Positions 1-8,657 of a stretch of 32,902 bases of DNA are shown one piece after another. A model generated the notes under the pieces. The model worked only from the letters and a program-made list of their open reading frames with translations. It was not told the origin of the DNA and did no database searches. Source of the stretch: Comamonadaceae bacterium (GTDB lineage Bacteria > Pseudomonadota > Gammaproteobacteria > Burkholderiales > Burkholderiaceae_C); NCBI GenBank assembly GCA_008080595.1, contig VIKI01000062.1, positions 1-32,902 on the forward strand, in the 5' to 3' direction. Position numbers and translations under genes: made by a program. Positions within the stretch are counted from its first letter, which is position 1, and each line of letters starts with the position of its first letter.

Positions 1-327
1 AAACCTTGATTTTGGAGGGTTCTGGCCCAGGGGCGGCAACGCGCCGATTCACATTGAATCTCGCTGGGGATGATGCCGCGCATGCCCTGAAAACACCACT
101 GCCTTCGCATAGTCGGGGTTTCACAAAACTGCGAATCTACCCAGGGAAAAGCCAAAAGTTTGCCCTGCATGGGCTGAAAATCTGCCGCCAGCCTGGAGAC
201 ATTCTTGACTAATGCAGGGTGTAGGCCATCGGCAGGGAGGGGTTTGTGGGCGGCAATTAAGTCCCCCAGGACAGCCCCCTGTGCTAAAGTGATTGCGAAT
301 CCGATGTCATTTCCTTAGGAGCTACGC
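1..327. other. Left-edge region without a recognisable gene
   Basis: I recognise no gene here. A plus-strand frame of 68 codons (6-212) has no family resemblance that I can see. On the minus strand a frame is open from 314 down to position 1, about 104 codons, and runs off the window edge. It has no ATG near its beginning (first in-frame ATG around 131) and its left part is rich in Trp, Cys and Arg, which argues against a real protein. The stretch should hold the promoter of the acyl carrier protein operon, but I cannot point to convincing -35/-10 boxes. Confidence 0.4.
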
Positions 328-603
328 ATGGCAACTATCCAGCCTCAGCCTCAGGACGATCCCCGGGTGGAGATCCACCGCGTCGTGGAGGGTATCTTTC
401 GGGATTTTTTTCGGGATCAAAGTCTCGCTATACACACAGAGACAAGCGCCAAGGATATTGAAGGTTGGGATTCTCTTGCCCATATCACGCTCATTGTGGC
501 CATTGAGAAAAAATTTGGTATTAAATTCAAACTCGCTGAGTTACAGGAGGTTGGTAACGTAGGTGACATTCTGGCTCTTATACAGGCGAAGACAGGGAAA
601 TGA
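328..603 (+). CDS. Acyl carrier protein (DltC/AlmF-like)
   Basis: A 91-residue acyl carrier protein with a start supported by AGGAG at 317-321. The phosphopantetheine site is the GWDSL motif, with Ser49 as the expected attachment residue. The helix after it (AHITLIVAIEKKFGIKF) fits the family fold. The protein would hold an aminoacyl or acyl group as a thioester in the cytoplasm. Its TGA overlaps the ATG of the adenylating enzyme (ATGA at 600-603), so the two are probably translated together as an enzyme-carrier pair. It is unlikely to be the fatty-acid AcpP: the sequence around the serine is GWDSL rather than GADSL, and no fatty-acid genes are near. The type of cargo is inferred from the neighbour only. 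Confidence 0.9.
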   Translation: MATIQPQPQDDPRVEIHRVVEGIFRDFFRDQSLAIHTETSAKDIEGWDSLAHITLIVAIEKKFGIKFKLAELQEVGNVGDILALIQAKTGK

Positions 604-2138
604 GCCTTCCCTATGTCAGCACGTTCGTTGACGATTTTTTTCGTTGCGCCAGGCGTTTTCCGAACGAGCCAGCTTTGGTTTTTCCAGACCAAACGACGAC
701 TTATGCGGAGCTCTTGGCCCTCGTTCAGGGGATTCGTGACTGGATAGATTCGGAAGTTCCGATCAATGAACGGCGAATTGCTGTGTATGCAACGCAGGAT
801 ACTTCTACGTATGCCACGATCCTTGCGATTCTTGCATCGGGTAGGGCCTATGTTCCTCTGAATCCTCACAACCCTGCACAGCGCAACGCCAGTTGTCTGA
901 CGCAGGCCGATGTAGCCACACTCTTTCAATCGGGCGCTGAAACTGAAATCAGTGAATGGGTTCTGGAGCAGCGACTTCCGGTAAAAATCGTGAATCTTCG
1001 CAATATCTCTGCAAACCGGTCAGAACGGATGCCCACGCCAGTCCGTGAGACTGATGTGGCGTACCTGCTCTTTACCTCTGGCAGCACGGGCAATCCCAAG
1101 GGTGTGCCGATCTACCATGGGAATCTGAGGCGGTTCATGAAAGCGCTTTTTAGCGAAACGGGTTTCGAGTTTCGGCAGACGGATCGTTTTCTGCAGATGT
1201 TTGACCTTACTTTTGACCTTTCCATCATGTCCTTTGCAGCCCCGCTTGCGATCGGTGCCGCATGTCATGTCGTCACAGGCTCAGCTGCTGGTTTTTTGGA
1301 GGTGGCGAAAATACTTCAACACGGAAAGATATCGGTTGCCTTGATGGTGCCTTCCGTTCTGTCTTTTTTGGAGAGGTATCTCGACGAGATTGATTTGCCG
1401 GACATGCGCTACTCTCTGTTTTGTGGCGAAGCGCTCCCCGCTCTGTTGGCTGAAAAATGGCATCGATGTATCCCTGCGGCACGCCTGTTCAACGTTTACG
1501 GTCCCACTGAGGCGACGATTTTTTGCTCCATTTACGAGTTGAAGTTGCCCTTGGGTTCCTCTGGTGAATACCAGGGTGTGGTTTCCATCGGCGTGCCAAT
1601 GCCCGGAACCGTGTTCTCCATCATCAATGAAAAGGGGGCCTGCGTTGCCCCCGGAGAAAAAGGCGAGCTTGTGATCTCCGGCGAGCAAGTCACCGATCAA
1701 TACTGGCGCAACCCGGAAAAGACACTTGCTGCTTTCTCCGTTCGTTCCGGCGAAGCGCCAGCCTATCGGACGGGTGATATCGCCTTTGCAGCAGAGGGCA
1801 ATTATTATTATTGCGGACGTGCGGATTACCAACTGAAGGTGGATGGGTATCGTATTGAGGCCGGTGAGATTGAGCATCATGCCAGAAGCCTTGCAGATGT
1901 TCGAAATGTCGCCCTCGTGGGTCAAGCAGAGATGAATGGAAAAGTCATATTGCATCTATTTCTAGAGGCATCTGACATTGATCAGGAGTCGCTCCGAATG
2001 GCATGCAAGACCCACCTGGCAGGGAAACTTCCTCCCTACATGCTCCCTCATCGGATTCATGTACTCGACTCTTTTCCCTTGAATCAGAACGGGAAAGTTG
2101 ATCGAAAAGCGCTGATTTTGGGTGTACACCAGGAATAA
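600..2138 (+). CDS. Amino acid adenylation enzyme, DltA-like (AMP-binding)
   Basis: A 512-residue stand-alone adenylation domain that should activate an amino acid with ATP and load it on the preceding carrier protein. Core motifs are in order: A3 LFTSGSTGNPKG (157-168), A5 NVYGPTEAT (298-306), A7 YRTGD (389-393), A8 hinge GRADYQLKVDGYR (406-418), and A10 NQNGKVDRKAL (495-505) with catalytic Lys499. The FCGEALP stretch (274-280) and FDLSIM (206-211) match DltA signatures; Cys275 and Asp207 sit where DltA has its Cys and Asp that shape the D-alanine pocket. D-alanine or another small amino acid (glycine, as in AlmE) is therefore plausible but not proven. AGGG at 592-596 and the ATGA overlap fix the start. 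There are no condensation or thioesterase domains, so it is not a typical NRPS module. Confidence 0.9.
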   Translation: MSLPYVSTFVDDFFRCARRFPNEPALVFPDQTTTYAELLALVQGIRDWIDSEVPINERRIAVYATQDTSTYATILAILASGRAYVPLNPHNPAQRNASCLTQADVATLFQSGAETEISEWVLEQRLPVKIVNLRNISANRSERMPTPVRETDVAYLLFTSGSTGNPKGVPIYHGNLRRFMKALFSETGFEFRQTDRFLQMFDLTFDLSIMSFAAPLAIGAACHVVTGSAAGFLEVAKILQHGKISVALMVPSVLSFLERYLDEIDLPDMRYSLFCGEALPALLAEKWHRCIPAARLFNVYGPTEATIFCSIYELKLPLGSSGEYQGVVSIGVPMPGTVFSIINEKGACVAPGEKGELVISGEQVTDQYWRNPEKTLAAFSVRSGEAPAYRTGDIAFAAEGNYYYCGRADYQLKVDGYRIEAGEIEHHARSLADVRNVALVGQAEMNGKVILHLFLEASDIDQESLRMACKTHLAGKLPPYMLPHRIHVLDSFPLNQNGKVDRKALILGVHQE

Positions 2139-2141
2139 GCC

Positions 2142-2804
2142 ATGGACGATTTGTTTTTTCGAAAAGCGACCCTGGCCGATCTGCCCTTTCTCATCACGGC
2201 CGTGAAAGCTGCGGAAAAGTTGGGAACAGCAGGTTGCACCTATGAAATGCTTTTTCTGTTGAGTGCCGCAGAGGTCGATGCACTGCTCAACCAAGCACTT
2301 TCAATTGAAGGTGACGACTATCAGCTTGCCCTGAGCACCTTTTTCGTTTACACGCGGGGCGGTGTACCAGTCGCTTGTTGTTCTTCATGGATCGAGGCCG
2401 CAGAGGGTATTCCCAGTGGGTTCAAGATGGCAGCCGTGCTTTCTGATCTATTGGGTTTCGAGAAATGGATCGACGCGAAAGCTGCGATCAAGGCGTTTGC
2501 CGATGCAACGCCCAAGCGTACTGCAGGGGCACTGCAGATGGAGACGTTTTACGTCGAGCCGAGTTGCCGGGGGCAAGGCCTTACGGCACGAATCATCGAC
2601 AGTGTGATACGCCGCTTCGATAGCGTTGTTGTGCCTGCGAAGATCGCCGAAATCACCATGCTCGAAGGAAATGCCGAGGCACTGCGTGCTTACCAGAAAG
2701 CCGGATTTCACATTCACTGCAAAGGCGAACCCGGCAATGCGCTTTTTCGGACACTGACAGGTTGTACTGGCTTTATTCAGTTGCACAAAATGATCCGAGC
2801 TTAA
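2142..2804 (+). CDS. GNAT family acyltransferase
   Basis: A 220-residue protein that begins 3 nt after the adenylating enzyme stops, with AGGA at 2131-2134. Residues 136-153 form GNAT motif A (FYVEPSCRGQGLTARIID, with the R-G-Q-G-L acetyl-CoA pyrophosphate loop). The stretch NAEALRAYQKAGF (around 184-196) is the usual C-terminal GNAT strand/helix. It should transfer an acyl group from acyl-CoA to an amine. The region of about 60 residues between the N-terminal strand and motif A is longer than in minimal GNATs and may form the substrate pocket. Its position inside an aminoacyl-carrier operon suggests that the acceptor is the amino group of the carried amino acid or of an amino sugar; that is inference. 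No signal peptide or membrane segment is seen. Confidence 0.85.
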   Translation: MDDLFFRKATLADLPFLITAVKAAEKLGTAGCTYEMLFLLSAAEVDALLNQALSIEGDDYQLALSTFFVYTRGGVPVACCSSWIEAAEGIPSGFKMAAVLSDLLGFEKWIDAKAAIKAFADATPKRTAGALQMETFYVEPSCRGQGLTARIIDSVIRRFDSVVVPAKIAEITMLEGNAEALRAYQKAGFHIHCKGEPGNALFRTLTGCTGFIQLHKMIRA

Positions 2805-2932
2805 GTGATGCACAGAGGCACTGGTTGCCTGTTATTCAATGCAGCCCGCCAAAACCCTGGAAACTTGTCCTGACAGCACGGTGCGCATTGGTGTTTTTGC
2901 TAGGTTTGCTGTGAACTCGCCCATTTTTGAAT

Positions 2933-4453
2933 ATGCTGTTTAACTCCTCGGTTTTTATTTTTATTTTTATGCCAGTCGTATTGGCTGGTTATTTTCTGAT
3001 CGCCAGGAAAAGTCATCAAGGGGCGCTTGTATGGCTGGCTATGGCCTCGATTTTCTTTTATGCTTACTGGAGCATCGCGGCACTACCGGTTTTGGTGATA
3101 TCCATCTGCATCAACTATGGGTTCGGAACTCTGCTTGCGAAGCAAGAATTGAAATATAGACAAGCAATATTAATATTTTCAATTGCAGTCAATCTGGTGG
3201 CTTTGGGGTATTATAAATACATTAATTTTTTCATTGATAACATCAATGATGTGCGTGATCTGATGGAGTTGGATCCATTGGATTCAATTAGCATAATATT
3301 GCCAATCGGTATTTCATTTTTTACTTTTACTCAAATTGCTTTCCTGGTTGATAATTACCATGGGAAAGTAAAGGAGCGTAATTTTATTCAGTACGCCCTT
3401 TTTGTTTCTTTTTTTCCTCATCTTTTAGCTGGCCCATTGCTTTATCACAGGCAAATGATGCCGCAGTTTTCGATGTCAGAAAACTTTGTCATTCAAAAAG
3501 AAAAAATTGTTACTGGATTAATGGTTTTTACTGTTGGACTGGCAAAAAAATTATTGATTGCAGATTCATTAAATAGTTATGTATTTACCTTTTACAATTC
3601 GCTGGCTCAAGGCTTTGAACCTAATTTTTTGGCATCCTGGACAGCATGCCTAGGCTACACTTTTCAGCTTTATTTTGACTTCTCAGGGTACTCTGACATG
3701 GCGGTTGGGATAGCCTTGTTATTTGGTATTTGGTTACCATTTAACTTTAACTCTCCTTTGCGAGCCACCAGTATCATTGATTTCTGGCAGCGTTGGCATA
3801 TTACCCTTACTAAATACGTCGGAGACTATTTATACACGCCAATCACTTTGCAATTCATGCGACTTGGTCAAAATATGCCATCAGCCTTTGGATTTATTTT
3901 CTCCCTGGTTATTCCAACGGTTTTTATCTTTTTGATTTTAGGTTTTTGGCATGGAGCCAACTGGACATACGTTTTTTTTGGGGGGATGCATGGTTTGTTT
4001 ATTGTCGCGAATCATCTCTGGAGAAAGTTTTTTCCAGTTCTGAATCAGCAGAATAGACAAAACCAATCTTACAAAGCCTTGAAATTGGTTTCTGCCTGGA
4101 TATTGACTTTTCTGGCTGTTAATGCCGCCAGCGTCATGTTCCGGTCTGATAGCGTTGCCACCGCTGTTGTTGTTTACAAAGGAATGTTGGGATTTTATGG
4201 GTTTTCTTTAGGAAATATGCCAGATATTCAAGCGTGGATATTTAATTTAAAAATCATTCTTTTAACAATAACTTCTGCTTTTTTGATAGTTTTTTTGATG
4301 CCTAACACCATCAGCATAGCCTCATGGTCGGAAAAAATCTTTACCGGGAAGGGGGAGCTAACTTATGCTGCTATTATTGTTTTAGTTGTAATAATGTATG
4401 TTTTGTTGCAGTTGAATTTTTATGAAAGTCCATTTTTATATTTTCAATTTTGA
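2933..4453 (+). CDS. MBOAT family O-acyltransferase (AlgI/DltB-like)
   Basis: A polytopic membrane protein of 506 residues from the ATG at 2933 (MLFNSSVF, typical of the family); an in-frame TTG two codons upstream is less likely. The MBOAT signatures are PIGISFFTFTQ (around 124-134), YFDFSGYSDMA (around 247-257), FWQRWHITLTKY with His289, and GFWHGANWTY with the probable catalytic His340. Such proteins move an acyl group across the inner membrane and onto an extracytoplasmic glycan, as DltB and AlgI do. It lies 128 nt after the GNAT gene on the same strand, so it is either the last gene of the operon or has its own promoter. No DltD, AlgJ or other SGNH partner follows. The gene is clearly more A+T-rich than its neighbours, with runs of Leu/Ile/Phe codons ending in A or T, which suggests recent acquisition. 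Confidence 0.92.
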   Translation: MLFNSSVFIFIFMPVVLAGYFLIARKSHQGALVWLAMASIFFYAYWSIAALPVLVISICINYGFGTLLAKQELKYRQAILIFSIAVNLVALGYYKYINFFIDNINDVRDLMELDPLDSISIILPIGISFFTFTQIAFLVDNYHGKVKERNFIQYALFVSFFPHLLAGPLLYHRQMMPQFSMSENFVIQKEKIVTGLMVFTVGLAKKLLIADSLNSYVFTFYNSLAQGFEPNFLASWTACLGYTFQLYFDFSGYSDMAVGIALLFGIWLPFNFNSPLRATSIIDFWQRWHITLTKYVGDYLYTPITLQFMRLGQNMPSAFGFIFSLVIPTVFIFLILGFWHGANWTYVFFGGMHGLFIVANHLWRKFFPVLNQQNRQNQSYKALKLVSAWILTFLAVNAASVMFRSDSVATAVVVYKGMLGFYGFSLGNMPDIQAWIFNLKIILLTITSAFLIVFLMPNTISIASWSEKIFTGKGELTYAAIIVLVVIMYVLLQLNFYESPFLYFQF

Positions 4454-4481
4454 AATTGATCTTTGATCAATGCATAAAAGT

Positions 4482-4517
4482 AAAAAGGCCCCGCGATGTA
4501 TCGCGGGGCCTTTTTTT
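4482..4517. terminator. Bidirectional intrinsic terminator
   Basis: A perfect stem of 15 bp (4482-4496 with 4501-4515, core GGCCCCGCGA / TCGCGGGGCC) has a TGTA loop, a T run on the right and an A run on the left. It sits between the convergent MBOAT and groEL genes and can stop transcription from both sides. Confidence 0.93.
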
Positions 4518-4568
4518 GAGGGGGAGAACAGGAGAGCACCGGAGTGCTCAGGCACTGCAGTCGGGTAA

Positions 4569-6241
<1,673 letters not shown>

Positions 6242-6244
6242 CTA

Positions 6245-6286
6245 GCGCTTATATATCAAGCGCAAGTAGCTATCAAATTGATAGTT
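6245..6286 (+). repeat. Dispersed 42-bp repeat, copy A (groES-groEL spacer)
   Basis: Starts GCGCTT, then 9 nt, then GCGCAAGTAGCTA, 8 variable nt, GATAG. It aligns without gaps to copy D at 26725-26766 and, over its right half, to copies B and C. The left part can fold (GCGCTT ... AAGCGC). It lies between groES and groEL. Confidence 0.7.
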
Positions 6287-6292
6287 GTTTGA

Positions 6293-6583
6293 TTACTTCT
6301 CAACAACTGCGAAGAGGTCGTCTTCTTTCATGACCAACAGCTCGTCGCCGTCAACCTTGACGGTTTGGCCGCTGTACTTGCCAAACAACACGCGGTCACC
6401 GACCTTGACGCTCATTGCACCGAGTTCACCCTTGTCGTTCTTCTTGCCAGGGCCCACGGCCAGCACTTCACCTTGATCTGGTTTTTCAGCAGCGCTGTCA
6501 GGAATGACGATGCCAGAAGCAGTACGGGTTTCGTTTTCAACACGCTTAACAATCACGCGGTCATGCAGGGGACGAAGTTTCAT
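6293..6583 (-). CDS. groES: Co-chaperonin GroES (10 kDa)
   Basis: A 96-residue GroES that caps the GroEL ring in the cytoplasm. The start [14 protein letters not shown] at 6583 is preceded by AGGAG (6588-6592 on the plus strand, reverse complement). The mobile-loop segment [18 protein letters not shown] (around 17-34) and the roof region with KKNDKGE are intact, and the C-terminus [10 protein letters not shown] is normal. The frame extends further upstream, but that would run into the CIRCE operator and has no family support. groEL follows after about 84 nt, a spacer that carries one copy of the dispersed 42-bp repeat. Expression should be heat-inducible through HrcA. Confidence 0.97.
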   Translation of the reverse strand: MKLRPLHDRVIVKRVENETRTASGIVIPDSAAEKPDQGEVLAVGPGKKNDKGELGAMSVKVGDRVLFGKYSGQTVKVDGDELLVMKEDDLFAVVEK

Positions 6584-6689
6584 AGTGACTCCTATAAAGT
6601 TTGAAACAGGGGTTAAAAAAAGACACCAGAACCAAAGCTCTGGGGTCTTGTAACTTTCAGAGTGGAGTGATGCCAGACACGCGGTCTTG

Positions 6690-6716
6690 TTAGCACTCAA
6701 CCCTAACGAGTGCTAA
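6690..6716 (-). promoter_or_regulatory. CIRCE operator (HrcA binding site) of groES-groEL
   Basis: The inverted repeat TTAGCACTC-N9-GAGTGCTAA is a perfect match to the CIRCE consensus. It sits about 107 nt upstream of groES and directly downstream of the predicted -10 box, where bound HrcA would block transcription and release it on heat shock. Confidence 0.97.
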
Positions 6717-6743
6717 TGATAAGGCCGTTTTGCGTGGTTTCAA
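6716..6743 (-). promoter_or_regulatory. Predicted groES-groEL promoter
   Basis: On the minus strand TTGAAA (6738-6743) and TATCAT (6716-6721) are separated by 16 nt, a good housekeeping-sigma promoter whose -10 box abuts the CIRCE operator. The -35 region reads CTTGAAA, which also matches the heat-shock sigma-32 -35 box, and CCTTATCA is a partial match to its -10. Dual control is possible; only the boxes themselves are seen. Confidence 0.7.
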
Positions 6744-6826
6744 GAGCCCACGTTTATTTTGTGACCTTATTTCCCGTGTCCTGCAGAGAGTTCGGGCACA
6801 CTTATTGGCTTGATTTGTTTTGTGAG

Positions 6827-7279
6827 ATGAAGATGTTGTACGCCTTACTTAAAGCCCTTCACTTGTTGTCTGTTGTGATCTGGATTGGGGGCATGGTGTT
6901 TGCCCAATTCTTTTTGCGCCCCGCAGTCGGGATGCTGGAGCCCGCCTTGCGGGTGCGCTTGATGCACGCGGTGTTGGGGCGGTTTTTCAACGCCGTGTGG
7001 GTGGTGTCCCTGCTGACAGTGGCCACAGGCAGTTGGATGATTGTCAACACGGCGGCTCACCAGGCCTTGTCAGAGGTGCGGTTTCGGATGCCGCTGGAGT
7101 GGATGATCATGTCGACTCTGGGGTTCGTGATGTTGCTGGTTTTTGGCTTTATTTATCTGGTTTTGTACAAGCGGCTGGGCCGTGCGATGCAGGCCGCTGA
7201 CTGGCCCAAGGGTGCTGAGGCATTGGCCCACATCAGGTCATGGGTGATGGTGAATCTGGTGCTGGGCGGGGCGGCGTGA
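6827..7279 (+). CDS. CopD-like membrane protein, frameshifted near the 3' end
   Basis: A small integral membrane protein, 150 residues as written, starting MKMLYALLKALHLL at 6827 (6833 is an alternative start). The segment KALHLLSVVIWIGGMVFAQFFLRPA and the four-helix pattern resemble the CopD/YncB group of copper-related membrane proteins; copper transport is a family association only. The last helix is cut short: the frame ends in NLVLGGAA and TGA at 7277. Adding one G in the G/C-rich run 7265-7276 continues as VIVLVTIMGIPR and stops at 7312-7314, 8 nt before the next gene, giving 162 residues and a complete fourth helix. I therefore regard this as a one-base loss in the sequence or the strain. 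It is divergent from groES. Confidence 0.75.
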   Translation: MKMLYALLKALHLLSVVIWIGGMVFAQFFLRPAVGMLEPALRVRLMHAVLGRFFNAVWVVSLLTVATGSWMIVNTAAHQALSEVRFRMPLEWMIMSTLGFVMLLVFGFIYLVLYKRLGRAMQAADWPKGAEALAHIRSWVMVNLVLGGAA

Positions 7280-7322
7280 TTGTGTTGGTCACGATCATGG
7301 GTATTCCACGCTGAAGGCGGGT

Positions 7323-8546
7323 ATGAATCCCGATGCTCATCACCTTTGGCATGCGCCTCGCTGGGCGCTGGCGGTCCTGCTGGCCACGCTGGGCATGCTC
7401 GGCCCATTTTCCATCGATACCTACATCCCGGCCTTTGCCGGTATCGCCTCCTCGCTGGATGCCACACCACTTCAGATGCAGCAAACCCTGTCGGCTTATC
7501 TGTTTGGTTTTGCCTTCATGAGCCTGTTTCATGGGGCCTTGTCCGACAGCGTGGGGCGACGCCCGGTGGTGTTGTGGGGGCTGGCGGCCTTTACCCTGGC
7601 TTCCATGGGCTGCGCACTGTCTCAGAGTATTGGGCAACTGGTGTTTTTCAGGGCAGTACAGGGCTTGACCACCGGTGCCGGTATTGTGGTGTCGCGTGCG
7701 GTGGTGCGCGACATGTTTCCACCAGCGCAGGCGCAAAAGGTGATGAGCCAGATCACCATTTATTTTGGTGTGGCCCCTGCGGTGGCTCCGATGGTGGGTG
7801 GCGTGTTGTTTGCCCACCTGGGCTGGCACAGTGTGTTCTGGTTTTTGACACTGGTGGGTGTGGTGCTTTTTACCGCCAATTTCAAGCTGCTGCCCGAGAC
7901 GCTGCATGTGACGCAACGCCAGCCGCTGGAAGTAAGGCATTTGCTTCGGGGCTATTGGCAACTGGGCCTGGACCCCCGGTTTTTGCTTTTGGCGCTGGCC
8001 AGTGGCATACCGTTCAACGGCTTGTTTTTGTATGTGTTGTCCGCGCCGGCCTTTCTGGGCGAACACCTGGCCCTTTTGCCGACCCAGTTTTTCTGGTTTT
8101 TTGTGCTCTCCATCAGCGGCATCATGGGGGGCGCGTGGGTGAGTGGCCGCATGGCGGGGCGTTTGGCCCCCAAGCAGCAAATTAAATACGGTTTTGCCAT
8201 CATGCTGGGTATTGGGCTGATCAATCTGCTGGCCAACAGCGTGTTCAAAGCCCATGCGTCCTGGGCCATGATTCCGGTGGCCATCTTTGCCTTTGGCTGG
8301 GCCATGATGGTGCCGGTGGTGACGCTGCTGGTGCTGGACTTGCATCCTGAGCGACGTGGCATGGCATCGAGTTTGCAGGCGTTCATCGGGTCGAGTGCCA
8401 ATGGTGTGGTGGCCGGTGTGATTGCGCCTGTCGTGATGCATTCGACCGTGGCTTTGGCGGGTGCCTCTTTGGCGATGCTTTTTGTCGGTTTGCTGGCCTG
8501 GCTGGGTTTGCACAAAAAGTGGCCGGACATTGGGCGTGGCGTTTGA
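7323..8546 (+). CDS. MFS multidrug exporter, Bcr/CflA family
   Basis: A 407-residue inner-membrane transporter with about 12 hydrophobic segments. Bcr/CflA features are PFSIDTYIPAFAGIA in helix 1 (28-42), the MFS motif A loop GALSDSVGRRP (71-81) between helices 2 and 3, RAVQGLTTGAGIVVSRAVVRD (110-130) around helix 4, and GVAPAVAPMVGG (149-160), the drug:proton antiporter motif C region. It should export a small hydrophobic compound in exchange for protons; substrates of family members include bicyclomycin, chloramphenicol and sulfonamides, so the actual one cannot be named. The start has AAGG at 7314-7317. It lies 43 nt after the CopD-like stop, or 8 nt after it if the frameshift is repaired, so the two are probably co-transcribed. 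Confidence 0.9.
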   Translation: MNPDAHHLWHAPRWALAVLLATLGMLGPFSIDTYIPAFAGIASSLDATPLQMQQTLSAYLFGFAFMSLFHGALSDSVGRRPVVLWGLAAFTLASMGCALSQSIGQLVFFRAVQGLTTGAGIVVSRAVVRDMFPPAQAQKVMSQITIYFGVAPAVAPMVGGVLFAHLGWHSVFWFLTLVGVVLFTANFKLLPETLHVTQRQPLEVRHLLRGYWQLGLDPRFLLLALASGIPFNGLFLYVLSAPAFLGEHLALLPTQFFWFFVLSISGIMGGAWVSGRMAGRLAPKQQIKYGFAIMLGIGLINLLANSVFKAHASWAMIPVAIFAFGWAMMVPVVTLLVLDLHPERRGMASSLQAFIGSSANGVVAGVIAPVVMHSTVALAGASLAMLFVGLLAWLGLHKKWPDIGRGV

Positions 8547-8657
8547 GTTTGAATTTGCAAATAATTGCAGCCTCTTGTGGCTTGTGTATTTGGAGTGGAT
8601 GCGTTTGAGCTTGAAGTACCGCTAACATCAAATCACACAAGATTTTTGGAGACACCT

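Noticed and set aside
6-212. Small plus-strand frame of 68 codons at the left edge
   Set aside because: No ribosome site, no recognisable family and no coupling to the next gene.
7233-8513. Minus-strand open frame of 426 codons opposite the MFS exporter
   Set aside because: Composition is His/Gln/Arg-rich and without motifs; the plus-strand transporter is clear.
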